Assembly (NCBI GenBank): GCA_900290245.1
Contig: OKRB01000130.1
Span: 92,800-156,799 of the forward strand
Direction of reading: 5' to 3'
Origin: Candidatus Sulfuritelmatomonas gaucii
Lineage (GTDB): Bacteria; Acidobacteriota; Terriglobia; Terriglobales; Acidobacteriaceae
DNA length: 64,000 bases
The stretch's first letter is position 1. Every line of letters starts with the position of its first letter. A program made the translations under genes and the position numbers. Positions 33,908 to 42,331 of this stretch are shown here, one piece after another. Under the pieces are notes generated by a model. It was not told the DNA's origin, did no database searches, and was given only the letters and a program-made list of their open reading frames with translations.

Positions 33908-36571
33908 ATGAAGAACGTAGGCTGGTTTTCTCGGCTTCTTAATCAACAGCCATCTTTTGCAATGTTCCTGGGGATGCTGGTGGCCATGTTCCTTGCCGCG
34001 GCGTGCATCGCTGTAGCCCAGAATCCCGCCGCCCCGGCGGCGCCCGAAGCGCAGATGAGCGTGCCCACCGGATACTCGATTCATGAATCCATCGATCTCG
34101 GCGGCCGCATGGTAGGCACCTCTGGCAGCGGTGCCATGTACGACACGATGGTCAATCTGCACACCGGTCCCCGCGTGCTCGGCGAAACTTTTCAGCTGCA
34201 TGCCCTGCCCGGCACGAAGAAAACTCCACTCGACGATATGCAGGTTTTTGCCAGCGGCTTCGGCGGCGATCCCTTCAGCTTTGCCAAGATGGACTTCTCG
34301 AAGGGCAAGTACTACGAGTTTTCGGGAATCTTTCGCCGCGACCGCCAGTACTTCGACTACGATCTGCTGAGCAATCCGGGAATCCCCGGCGGGTATTCGA
34401 TTCCGATCGGGCCCTCCACGGCGCCCACCGGCTCCTACGCGTGGCCGCAGGCGACGCAATCGCCGTTCATGTATAACACCGTGCGCCGCATGACGGACAC
34501 CAACCTGACTGTGCTTCCGGTGTCGACGTTCACGTTCCGCTTCGCGTATGTGAAGAACATCTTCCAGGGCCCAAGCCTGTCGCCAAGCGGCAACTCGGTC
34601 GCCGGACAGGAAATTCTGCTCCAGGAATTCCAGCGCAACAGCGCCGACGATTTCACAGGCGCGGTCGATTGGAAGCCTGTTCAAGGAACGAAGCTGACCT
34701 TTGAAGAGCAGGTCGACCACTACAAGGGCGACTCCTACTTCACCATGGCTCCTCAGTTCCTCAACGTGCAGGAGGCGAACGGAACCAAGGTCTCCCTTCT
34801 GGACAGCTTCCAGCAATTCGTGCCGTATGGCTACAGCACCAGTACCGGTGCCTTCAGCGCGGCCAGCAACTGCAACGCCACCAGCATGGGCAATTCGTCC
34901 ACAATTCTTTATGCCAATCCCAACGGGGGCTTGCCGATCGTCGATCCTGCGTGCAACGTCATCAGCAGCTATTCCCGCTCGCAGCCGACCCGCGAGATCT
35001 TCCCGACCGAGATTCTGCGGTTCCAGAGCTCGAGCATCAGGAATCTCTCCATGAACGGCAACATCCGCTATACCGACGCGAACATGAACCTGGCCAACTA
35101 CTATGAGCAGTTCCAGGGTCTGCAGGGAGCAAACCGCTCCATCGCGTATGGAGGGTACGCGAACGCCAAGCGTGAGGTGATGGCCTTCGATTACGGCGTC
35201 GTCTGGCAGGCGACCAAAACCGTCAGTCTCGAAGAACAGGTGAACTACAACAACGCTCATCAGCCCGGAGTCGCCGGGTTGACCAGTGGGACCACCGTGA
35301 CAGTGCCCACCACAGCGGGCCAGGAGACCATCAATAACACGAATCTGACCACTTGCACGACGATCAATTCGACTACAACCTCGCCGGCGGGCTGCAAACC
35401 AACCACGTCAGGGGTTACAGGCGGTCCCGCGATTGGTGGCACGCAGGCCGGCTACTTCGGCCAGATGTTCACGACCAACAATTTCACGATCAGCTGGGAT
35501 GCGACGCCTCGCTCCACCTTCTCGCTCACTTACCGCTATCAGGATCACCTGATCTCAGAGGGCCAGGGAACCGCGCCTCACAACATACCTGTGCCCCTCA
35601 ACAACACGACCTCAGGCGAAGTGACCATTCACGAAAACGGTGGAGTCTTCACCGCCGCTCTGCATCCCTCCAGCAACTGGGACCTCAACGGCAGCGCCGA
35701 ACTCATGTATAACGACAACGCCTTTACGCCGATGGGATTCCGGCAACTCCAGCACTTCAGGGTGCATACCATCTACCGGGCAAAGTCCTGGGCCACGGTC
35801 TCAGGTGCATTTAACGACCTCGAGCGCCACAACAACACCAGCAACAATCAGAACTTCCCGGGCAACACCACTGCCTACTTCGGCCCGCTCAATCATGTGG
35901 ATCATTCGCGGGTAGTGAGCCTTGGCACTGAGCTCTTCCCAAACGAGCGCTATGGGCTCGACCTCAACTACTCCTATAGCGACGTGTACATGGCAGACAA
36001 CACTTGCTTCCAGGGTGCAGCCGGCGTCATGCCGGGCGGCACCGTCGCGCCCGGCGCTGCGGTTCAGGGCGGCACGCTTTGCGGAGCCGTGTCAGCCGGC
36101 CATGGTGCGAATAACGTCCTCTTCGGGCCAGTCAGGGACTTCATGGACGCTCCAACCCAGTATGCGTCGGCTGCTTTCATGTACTCGCCCGTCAAGCAGG
36201 TCCATTCCAACTTCGGTTACCGCATCACCTCGGTGAACGGCAGCCGGCTCTTTACCGATGCCAGTGACGTCAATGGTTCGCTGGTGAACACCTATCAGTC
36301 TCCCTACTTGAACTTCTCCTGGGAGTCGCGTCCGGGACTGATCTGGAAGGCCGATTACAACTTCTTCGATTATGGCGAAGGTGGCCGTTCCGGCGCGCAG
36401 TATTGCAACGCCAACCCCGCCCTTGCGGTAGGCAGCACCTCCGCGCCAGTTGTACCTTGCAGTTCTGTCGCGAATACCGCGATGTCACCGGGCACACCGG
36501 TTTACGGATTCACCGCGCCGCGGGAATTCCACGCGAACAACCTGACGCTTGGAGTCCACTACCAGTTCTAA
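33908..36571 (+). CDS. MtrB/PioB-family outer-membrane beta-barrel protein
   Basis: An 887-residue exported protein, dominated by alternating hydrophobic and polar residues, aromatic girdle residues and long Asn/Ser/Thr/Gly-rich loops, ending HANNLTLGVHYQF with the terminal Phe of outer-membrane barrels. The start of the mature part (YSIHESIDLGGRMVG) and repeated YEFSGIFRRDRQYFDYDL-type strands fit the decaheme-associated MtrB/PioB family. It should form the pore that holds the decaheme cytochrome. No N-terminal CXXC, found in Shewanella MtrB, is visible, and the protein is longer than that relative, with Cys-containing loops. The ATG at 33908 follows GTGAGG; the gene starts 117 bases after the cytochrome gene. 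Confidence 0.88.
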   Translation: MKNVGWFSRLLNQQPSFAMFLGMLVAMFLAAACIAVAQNPAAPAAPEAQMSVPTGYSIHESIDLGGRMVGTSGSGAMYDTMVNLHTGPRVLGETFQLHALPGTKKTPLDDMQVFASGFGGDPFSFAKMDFSKGKYYEFSGIFRRDRQYFDYDLLSNPGIPGGYSIPIGPSTAPTGSYAWPQATQSPFMYNTVRRMTDTNLTVLPVSTFTFRFAYVKNIFQGPSLSPSGNSVAGQEILLQEFQRNSADDFTGAVDWKPVQGTKLTFEEQVDHYKGDSYFTMAPQFLNVQEANGTKVSLLDSFQQFVPYGYSTSTGAFSAASNCNATSMGNSSTILYANPNGGLPIVDPACNVISSYSRSQPTREIFPTEILRFQSSSIRNLSMNGNIRYTDANMNLANYYEQFQGLQGANRSIAYGGYANAKREVMAFDYGVVWQATKTVSLEEQVNYNNAHQPGVAGLTSGTTVTVPTTAGQETINNTNLTTCTTINSTTTSPAGCKPTTSGVTGGPAIGGTQAGYFGQMFTTNNFTISWDATPRSTFSLTYRYQDHLISEGQGTAPHNIPVPLNNTTSGEVTIHENGGVFTAALHPSSNWDLNGSAELMYNDNAFTPMGFRQLQHFRVHTIYRAKSWATVSGAFNDLERHNNTSNNQNFPGNTTAYFGPLNHVDHSRVVSLGTELFPNERYGLDLNYSYSDVYMADNTCFQGAAGVMPGGTVAPGAAVQGGTLCGAVSAGHGANNVLFGPVRDFMDAPTQYASAAFMYSPVKQVHSNFGYRITSVNGSRLFTDASDVNGSLVNTYQSPYLNFSWESRPGLIWKADYNFFDYGEGGRSGAQYCNANPALAVGSTSAPVVPCSSVANTAMSPGTPVYGFTAPREFHANNLTLGVHYQF

Positions 36572-36781
36572 CCAACGCTGCCGCCCTGGCGCGCCATACC
36601 GGGCGAACCAGCATGAAGGCATTTGTTTGACCACCGCTTCCGTCATCGAAGCGGTGGAGCTTCTGAAGGACGAGAAAAGTCTTTCGGGTTCAACCGCGGT
36701 AAGTAACCTCCTGGAAAAAGCCGCACGCGTCGGGAAGGGCCGCGCGCAGACTGGCCGGGAAAGTAATTCAGGAGTAGCGCG

Positions 36782-37105
36782 ATGAGCAAGTCGATCCGTT
36801 TTCATGGTGCGTTAGCCGCTGTCATTCTTCTGGCTGGCGCTGTGGGCTTTGCCCAGTCTTCTGGGGAGGCGACATACAAGGCCAAGTGCCAGAGCTGTCA
36901 TGGAGCCGAGGGCACGCCCAATCCTGGAATCGCCAAGGCGATGGGCGTCAAGCCCGTCAGCGATCCTTCGATTAAGTCGATGTCTGAGGCACAGATGATT
37001 GCGGTTACTGAGACCGGTAAGGGCAGGATGCCGGCATACAAGGGCAAGCTCACCGACGCCCAGATCAAGGACTCGGTGGACTACTTCCGGAGCCTTGGCA
37101 AGTAA
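36782..37105 (+). CDS. Exported monoheme cytochrome c (class I type), copy 1
   Basis: A 107-residue protein with a signal peptide (LAAVILLAGAVGFA, cut near AQSS) and one heme site CQSCH in YKAKCQSCHGAEGTPNPG. The distal Met is probably the one in KGRMPAYKGKL. Small cytochromes like this shuttle electrons in the periplasm; here it could link the inner-membrane multiheme protein to the decaheme cytochrome. AGGAG stands seven bases before the ATG. It is closely similar to the next gene (both contain ATYKAKC, AKAMG and KPVSDPS), so the two are a tandem duplication. Confidence 0.9.
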   Translation: MSKSIRFHGALAAVILLAGAVGFAQSSGEATYKAKCQSCHGAEGTPNPGIAKAMGVKPVSDPSIKSMSEAQMIAVTETGKGRMPAYKGKLTDAQIKDSVDYFRSLGK

Positions 37106-37333
37106 GAGCAAGTGTTCGTGAAGCAAGACGAAGTGTAAACGCAATTCAGGCCGGCGCGGTCGTCGGTTCCAAAACCCCGATCGCGCCCGTCTGCGTCCGG
37201 GGCTTCCTGCTAAGATTTCCGGTGCGGAAGAAACGGCCGAAAGCGTGGGCCGGAAGCTGGAATCATCAACTTTAACCAAACGGCAAGCGCATGGTTGTGC
37301 GTACGGCCGGCAAAAACCCCAAGGAGATTCGCC

Positions 37334-37648
37334 ATGAGTAAGAATTTTCGCTCAACAATCGTGATGGCCGCTGCGATGCTGCTTGCCGGCTCCATCTGCT
37401 TCGCGCAGGACGGCGCAGCGACCTACAAAGCCAAGTGCGCCATGTGCCACGGCCCCACCGGCACCCCCAGCGCAGGAATGGCCAAGGCCATGGGCATCAA
37501 GCCCGTCTCCGATCCATCGATGAAGGCACTCACCGTGGCGCAGATCGAGGCAGCAGTGAAGAACGGCAAGGGCAAGATGAAGCCCGTGGCTGGCCTGACT
37601 GACGCGCAGGTGAGCGCAGTCGCGGCGTACTTCAAAACCCTCAAGTAA
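37334..37648 (+). CDS. Exported monoheme cytochrome c (class I type), copy 2
   Basis: A 104-residue paralogue of the preceding cytochrome, with a signal peptide (VMAAAMLLAGSICFA) and one heme site CAMCH (YKAKCAMCHGPTGTPSAG). The likely distal Met lies in KGKMKPVAGL, and the loop after it is one residue shorter than in copy 1. AAGGAG is seven bases before the ATG at 37334, chosen for the signal peptide. It lies between copy 1 and the NapC/NrfH-like gene and probably belongs to the same conduit. Divergence between the copies suggests different partners or potentials, which is inference. Confidence 0.9.
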   Translation: MSKNFRSTIVMAAAMLLAGSICFAQDGAATYKAKCAMCHGPTGTPSAGMAKAMGIKPVSDPSMKALTVAQIEAAVKNGKGKMKPVAGLTDAQVSAVAAYFKTLK

Positions 37649-37678
37649 GCATTAAAATCTGCGCAGTACTTTGCAGGC

Positions 37679-37704
37679 AGGCCCGTCGCCGTGCAGGCGG
37701 GCCT
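37679..37704 (+). other. Hairpin between cytochrome copy 2 and the NapC-like gene
   Basis: AGGCCCG (37679-37685) pairs with CGGGCCT (37698-37704) across a 12-base loop. There is no U-run, so a full terminator is unlikely; it could stabilise the upstream mRNA or tune downstream expression. Confidence 0.4.
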
Positions 37705-37728
37705 CCCGTGCATGGAGGCTGAGGAAAC

Positions 37729-39219
37729 GTGTCGGTAATTCAAAAATTCAGTCAAGGCTGGCTTCGTCCGGCGCTGTTTTTCGGCAACAACCCCATCAGC
37801 CTCGCTGGCGGCGCCATCACCACCGCCTCCGGCGTCACCATGATCAGCTACTGGCTCGCCGAGCTCTCCGGCCACCTCAGCGACAATCCCTACCTCGGCA
37901 TCATCTTCTTTCTTATCCTGCCGGTGCTCTTCCTGCTGGGCCTCGCGCTCATCCCCATCGGCGTGCTGATCCGTCGCAGAAAACTGCAAAAGGCTGGTCA
38001 GATCCCCGCCGAGTTTCCCAAAGTTGACCTCAACGATCCCATTTTTCGTCACGGCCTCGATATCGTCCTCGTCGCCACCATCGTGAATTTTCTTGTCGTG
38101 GCCACGGCAAGCTACCACGGCGCGGAGTACATGGATTCACCGCAGTTTTGCGGCCGATCCTGTCACGTTATGGCGCCCGAGTACACCGCTTACCAGATCG
38201 GTGACCACTCCCACGTCCCTTGCGTCGAGTGCCACATCGGCACCGGCGCACAGGCTTACTTCAGCGCCAAGGTCAACGGCACCAAGCAGCTCATTGAAGT
38301 CTCGATGCACCCATTTGCGCCGCTCGCGCCCAAAATCGTTCCCAACTACCCCACGCCGATTCCTTCACCCGTCACCAGCCTGCGCCCGGCCCGCTATACC
38401 TGCGAAGCCTGCCACACACCCCGCCGTTTCGATGGTGACAAGTTTTTCGTGAAATCCGAATTTGCTGACGACGAAAAGAACACTGAATCCCAGACCGTAC
38501 TCATTCTGCATCTCGGCGGCGTCGATTCGTTCTCGAACTACGTCGGCATTCATGGCGTCCATCTCGGCCACATCGAATACGTCGCCACCGACACTTCGCG
38601 AACCACGATCCCCTGGGTCGAACGCCAGAACGCCGACGGCTCATTTACGGTCTATAGCTCTCTGCCCGCCGGTAGTGGCGTTCCCGAAGGCCAGCGCCGC
38701 GTCATGGACTGCATCGACTGCCACAACCGCGCCGCGCACACCTTCGTCACCCCGGAAGACGGCATCAACCAGGCCATGGCCAGCGGCCTTATTAGCCCCG
38801 ATCTGCCCTGGATCCACAAAGAAAGTCTCCAACTGCTCAAGGCGACGTACTCCAGCCAGGAGCAGGCGAGGGCCGAGATCCCCCAGGAGCTCACGAATTT
38901 CTATCGTCAAAGCAATCCCGATGTGCTGGCCTCAAAAGCCTCACAGGTACAGGCCGCGGGCAAGGAACTGGTCACGCTTTACACCCAGAATGTCTTTCCA
39001 TTCATGAAGGTCACCTGGGGCACGCATCCCAACAACATCGGCCACATGAGCTATCCCGGTTGCTTCCGCTGTCACGACGGCAACCACACCGCCAAAGACG
39101 GCAGCTCGATTCCTCAGGACTGCTCCGTCTGTCACAACCTGCTCGCCGTCGAAGAAGCCAAGCCGAAAGTGCTCTCCGACCTCGGCATTCAACCCCAGTC
39201 CGTCGGCGCAGCCTTCTAA
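37729..39219 (+). CDS. Membrane-anchored multiheme cytochrome, NapC/NirT/NrfH-like
   Basis: A 496-residue inner-membrane cytochrome. Three hydrophobic segments lie at about residues 24-45, 55-80 and 110-130. The periplasmic part carries six heme-type sites: Cys141-x3-Cys145-His146 (CGRSCHVM, an unusual CX3CH, with the His-x-Met of NrfH/CymA heme 1), then CVECH (165), CEACH (225), CIDCH (328), CFRCH (445) and CSVCH (465). The layout fits a quinol dehydrogenase feeding electrons from the membrane pool to the periplasmic cytochromes, like CymA or NrfH but longer and with an extra C-terminal heme part. Start GTG at 37729 after GAGGAAAC. Last gene of the conduit. Confidence 0.88.
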   Translation: MSVIQKFSQGWLRPALFFGNNPISLAGGAITTASGVTMISYWLAELSGHLSDNPYLGIIFFLILPVLFLLGLALIPIGVLIRRRKLQKAGQIPAEFPKVDLNDPIFRHGLDIVLVATIVNFLVVATASYHGAEYMDSPQFCGRSCHVMAPEYTAYQIGDHSHVPCVECHIGTGAQAYFSAKVNGTKQLIEVSMHPFAPLAPKIVPNYPTPIPSPVTSLRPARYTCEACHTPRRFDGDKFFVKSEFADDEKNTESQTVLILHLGGVDSFSNYVGIHGVHLGHIEYVATDTSRTTIPWVERQNADGSFTVYSSLPAGSGVPEGQRRVMDCIDCHNRAAHTFVTPEDGINQAMASGLISPDLPWIHKESLQLLKATYSSQEQARAEIPQELTNFYRQSNPDVLASKASQVQAAGKELVTLYTQNVFPFMKVTWGTHPNNIGHMSYPGCFRCHDGNHTAKDGSSIPQDCSVCHNLLAVEEAKPKVLSDLGIQPQSVGAAF

Positions 39220-39327
39220 ACCGTCTCTTACGCACCTGCCGTGCCAGAGCGCTCCGGCCCCAGCGTGTTACGCTTGCATTTCGCGCGATTTCAACTTTGC
39301 GGAAGCACCGCGGGAGCACGCCGACTC

Positions 39328-40794
39328 ATGCATTCCAACCATCCGCTTCATTTCAATCTCATAGCCGCGGCACACGCTTCGATGATCGAGCACGGATTTC
39401 AGCCCGACTTCCCCGCTGGCACTGATACCGAACTGGCCGCCATCCAGGCCCAGCCCGCTGCTCCTGCCGCCGACGGCATCACCGATCTTCGCAGCCTGCT
39501 TTGGTCCTCCATCGACAACGACACTTCAAAGGACCTCGACCAGATCGAATGGGCCGAGCAACTCGCAGACGGCCGCATTCGCGTGCTGGTGGGTGTGGCC
39601 GACGTAGATGCCCGCGTCAAACAGGGCACCGTCATCGACAAGCACGCTGCGTTCGAAACCACATCGGTCTACACTGGCGTCACCATCTTTCCCATGTTGC
39701 CCACCCAGCTCTCCGAGGGCATGTCGTCGCTCAACGAAAATCAGGACCGCGCCGCCATCGTCGTCGAGTTCGCCGTCGATGCCGACGGCAATGCCTCCGA
39801 TGGCAAAGCCTATCGCGCAATCGTCCGCAACCGCGCGCAGCTTGCATACCCCAGCGTCGGCGCATGGCTTGAAGGCCACGCCGATCCGCCCGCGAAAGTC
39901 GCCGCCAGCACCGATCTCGCCGCCCAGCTAAAGCTGCAGGATGCAGCAGCGCAGCGCATGGAAGGCAGTCGCTTTCAGCACGGCGCCCTCGATCTTGAAA
40001 CCATTGAAACGCGTCCGGTCCTGATCACCGATCAGGTCGTCGGCATAGCCCCAATCCAGAAGAATCGCGCCACCTCGCTCATCGAGGAGTTCATGATCGC
40101 GGCCAACGGCGTCGTCGCGCGCACCTTCGAGCAAGCGGGCTTGGCTTCCATCCGCCGCATCGTCCGCACGCCCAAGCGCTGGGACCGCATCGTCGAATTA
40201 GCCAAGGCAAAGGGCTATACCCTCCCCGCCGAGCCCGACTCGAAAGCGCTCAACGATCTCTTGCTCGTGTTAAAGCAAAAGGAACCCGATCGCTTTCCCG
40301 ATATCTCGCTGACCGTCATCAAGCTCTTGGGCCCCGGCGAATACATCCTCGTCAAGCCCAATCAACCTTCACCCGGCCACTTCGGCCTCGCCGTTCAGGA
40401 CTACACCCACTCCACCGCGCCCAACCGCCGATTCCCCGACGTGGTCACACAGCGCCTGCTCAAAGCACAGCTCACCCGCTCCGCTTCGCCCTACTCTGAA
40501 GACACCCTCAATGCCATCGCGCAGCGCTGCACTGAGATGGAAGACGCCGCGCGCAAGGTTGAGCGCGAGATGGAAAAACGGATCGCGGCAGTGGCCCTCC
40601 ACCCGCACATCGGCCAGACCTATCCCGCCATTGTTACTGGCGTCAACAACTACGGAACCTTCGTGCGCATCCTCGATCCGCACGTCGAGGGCAAGCTGGT
40701 CAGCGGCAGCAAAGGCCTCGATGTCGGCGATCGCGTCACCGTCAAGCTCGTCTCCACCGATCCTGAGCGGGGATTCATCGACTTCGCCGCATAA
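39328..40794 (+). CDS. RNB-domain ribonuclease (RNase II/R-like)
   Basis: A 488-residue exoribonuclease-like protein. The RNB active-site signature is SIDNDTSKDLDQIEW near residue 60, with the clustered Asp residues that bind magnesium, and HSTAPNRRFPDVVTQR near residue 360 is the conserved RNB segment. The C-terminus (about 425-488) is an S1-like RNA-binding domain (YPAIVTGVNNYGTFVRI). The N-terminal cold-shock domains of RNase R are absent, so this is a compact form. The start is ATG at 39328 (MHSNHPLHFN), although upstream in-frame codons are open. It follows the cytochrome cluster by 108 bases but is functionally unrelated. Confidence 0.88.
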   Translation: MHSNHPLHFNLIAAAHASMIEHGFQPDFPAGTDTELAAIQAQPAAPAADGITDLRSLLWSSIDNDTSKDLDQIEWAEQLADGRIRVLVGVADVDARVKQGTVIDKHAAFETTSVYTGVTIFPMLPTQLSEGMSSLNENQDRAAIVVEFAVDADGNASDGKAYRAIVRNRAQLAYPSVGAWLEGHADPPAKVAASTDLAAQLKLQDAAAQRMEGSRFQHGALDLETIETRPVLITDQVVGIAPIQKNRATSLIEEFMIAANGVVARTFEQAGLASIRRIVRTPKRWDRIVELAKAKGYTLPAEPDSKALNDLLLVLKQKEPDRFPDISLTVIKLLGPGEYILVKPNQPSPGHFGLAVQDYTHSTAPNRRFPDVVTQRLLKAQLTRSASPYSEDTLNAIAQRCTEMEDAARKVEREMEKRIAAVALHPHIGQTYPAIVTGVNNYGTFVRILDPHVEGKLVSGSKGLDVGDRVTVKLVSTDPERGFIDFAA

Positions 40795-41072
40795 GTCATT
40801 CAATATAAATGTATTAGAGTTGCAGCGACCAGACCTGACCGCGGAACCTGCACGTCCCAATATCTGCACTCAGGCAAAACAATTTCATGTGTCTGGTGCA
40901 GACCCCATTGCGTCTAACAGAGAAATTGTTGATGCGTCATTGAGCGTATCCCGCTAAGTCGTTTTGCAACCAGGCCTACGGCTTGCGGATTGATCCGAGT
41001 GGCTTCCCCCCAATTCGGCTTGCCTTCCGGCAAGTCGTGCAAGTTGATGCCGGCTCAATAGCAGGTGAATCG

Positions 41073-41903
41073 ATGCGTTTCAATTCCTGGCTGATCGCTG
41101 GATCAGTTATTTTCTGGACGGTCAGCACCGCCGCGCCCAAACCGCTCTCCGCGCAGGAGACCACAACCAACGAATTGGCTTCAACGGCACTTCCTGACGC
41201 TCCCGTACCACAAAATGCTCCGGACCAATCCTCATCCTCCAGCCAGGCGCAGCCGGCCGGGGCAGCCACAGCGCAAGACGATAACGCCAGCGAGCAGATG
41301 AAACACAAGCCCCCGCCCCAACCTAAGCGCATTCTTGGCGTCATGCCGAACTACCGTGCCGTCAGCGCGGGCGAAATCCCTCCGCCACCCACGTCGCGCG
41401 AAGCCTTCATGGTCGCCACAAGGAACAGCTTTGACTACTCTGCCTTCGTCTTCGTCGGTATCACCTCGTTGCTGGCCGAAGGCACAAATGCTCACTCCCA
41501 GTTAGGCAAAGGCGTGCCTGGCTACTGGGCCTACTACTGGCGCGGCTATCTCGACAAAACCGACGGCAACTACTGGGTCGACTGGGTCTTTCCCACCGCC
41601 TTGCATCAGGACGAGCGTTACTACGCCAAGGGCGAGGGCGGAGTCATCAATCGATCCGTCTACGCAGCCACCCGCATCCTCATCACGCCCAACGATCACG
41701 GCAAAAACACCTTCAATGTCTCAGAGCTTCTCGGCCGCGGCGTATCGCAGGCGATCTCTCTTTCCTACTATCCCAGCAAAACGCAAACCGCCACCGGCTT
41801 CACTGAGAAATATGCATACGCCCTCGGCTGCGATGCGATCACCAACGTATTCCGCGAGGTCTGGCCCGATATCAACGAGCACTTGCACCATCATCATGAA
41901 TGA
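41073..41903 (+). CDS. Secreted acidobacterial hypothetical protein, 276 aa
   Basis: A signal peptide (WLIAGSVIFWTVSTAAPKPL, cut near SAQ) is followed by a Pro/Gln/Ser-rich linker containing ALPDAPVPQNAP, similar to linkers in other secreted proteins of this window. The C-terminal domain (about 110-276) has conserved-looking elements GVMPNYRAVSAG, YWRGYLDKTDGNYWVDW and TALHQDERYYAKG and ends in a His-rich tail (HLHHHHE). I do not recognise a characterised family. The ATG at 41073 is chosen for the signal peptide; the preceding 278 bases contain no gene. Confidence 0.65.
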   Translation: MRFNSWLIAGSVIFWTVSTAAPKPLSAQETTTNELASTALPDAPVPQNAPDQSSSSSQAQPAGAATAQDDNASEQMKHKPPPQPKRILGVMPNYRAVSAGEIPPPPTSREAFMVATRNSFDYSAFVFVGITSLLAEGTNAHSQLGKGVPGYWAYYWRGYLDKTDGNYWVDWVFPTALHQDERYYAKGEGGVINRSVYAATRILITPNDHGKNTFNVSELLGRGVSQAISLSYYPSKTQTATGFTEKYAYALGCDAITNVFREVWPDINEHLHHHHE

Positions 41904-42051
41904 TTCGCGCGAGAGGACTCCTGCCTTCCACTGAGGGAAGAACGAACCACGTTCGGGCCCGAATCCAAGACAGCACAACACCTCCGGCCCCGCAGCCAAC
42001 GCTGCGTCCCCTCCGAAATGACACTGGCCTCGCCGGAGCGCCGGAAGCAAA

Positions 42052-42103
42052 GTAGCGCCGGCTTCCCGACCGGCCGCCGTGTGGGTCTCCCGACCCGTAC
42101 ATC
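42052..42103. repeat. Double-hairpin dispersed repeat (copy 2)
   Basis: GTAGCGCCGG leads into GCCGG...CCGGC (42057-42074) and GGGTC-TCCC-GACCC (42083-42096). Order, spacing and lead-in match the copy at 12953-13006. Confidence 0.75.
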
Positions 42104-42183
42104 GTCGGCGCCAGGATTCCCGCCGGTTGCCCCATCCTGACCGCGCATTTTGCGAAAGGGTGGGAATGTCATCGCTGGAGACC

Positions 42184-42219
42184 CCAACTCCGCCAACTCC
42201 GCTAACTCCGCCAACGCCG
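42184..42219. repeat. CTAACTCCG-type nonanucleotide repeat
   Basis: Four 9-bp units (CCAACTCCG CCAACTCCG CTAACTCCG CCAACGCCG). The same unit recurs at 49208-49237 and 52689-52715. Confidence 0.8.
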
Positions 42220-42331
42220 CTCCCCCGCTCCCTTCGTCCCTGCCTTGCGGTATCATTCCTCCATCTCAAGAAACGCATTCGAATTCTGAACTTAACCGCG
42301 GGCTCCCGCGCCGGAGCAAGAAAGGCCTTGT

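Larger units (their letters stand above)
41904..42331. other. Repeat-bearing intergenic region
   Basis: This region of 428 bases holds a double-hairpin repeat (42052-42103) and a 9-bp microrepeat (42184-42219) before the stomatin-like gene. No coding content or clear terminator is visible. Confidence 0.6.

Noticed and set aside
33821..35260. 479-codon minus-strand frame opposite the MtrB/PioB-type gene
   Set aside because: High GC coding DNA leaves the antisense frame open; the sense strand shows barrel strands, a signal peptide and operon context.
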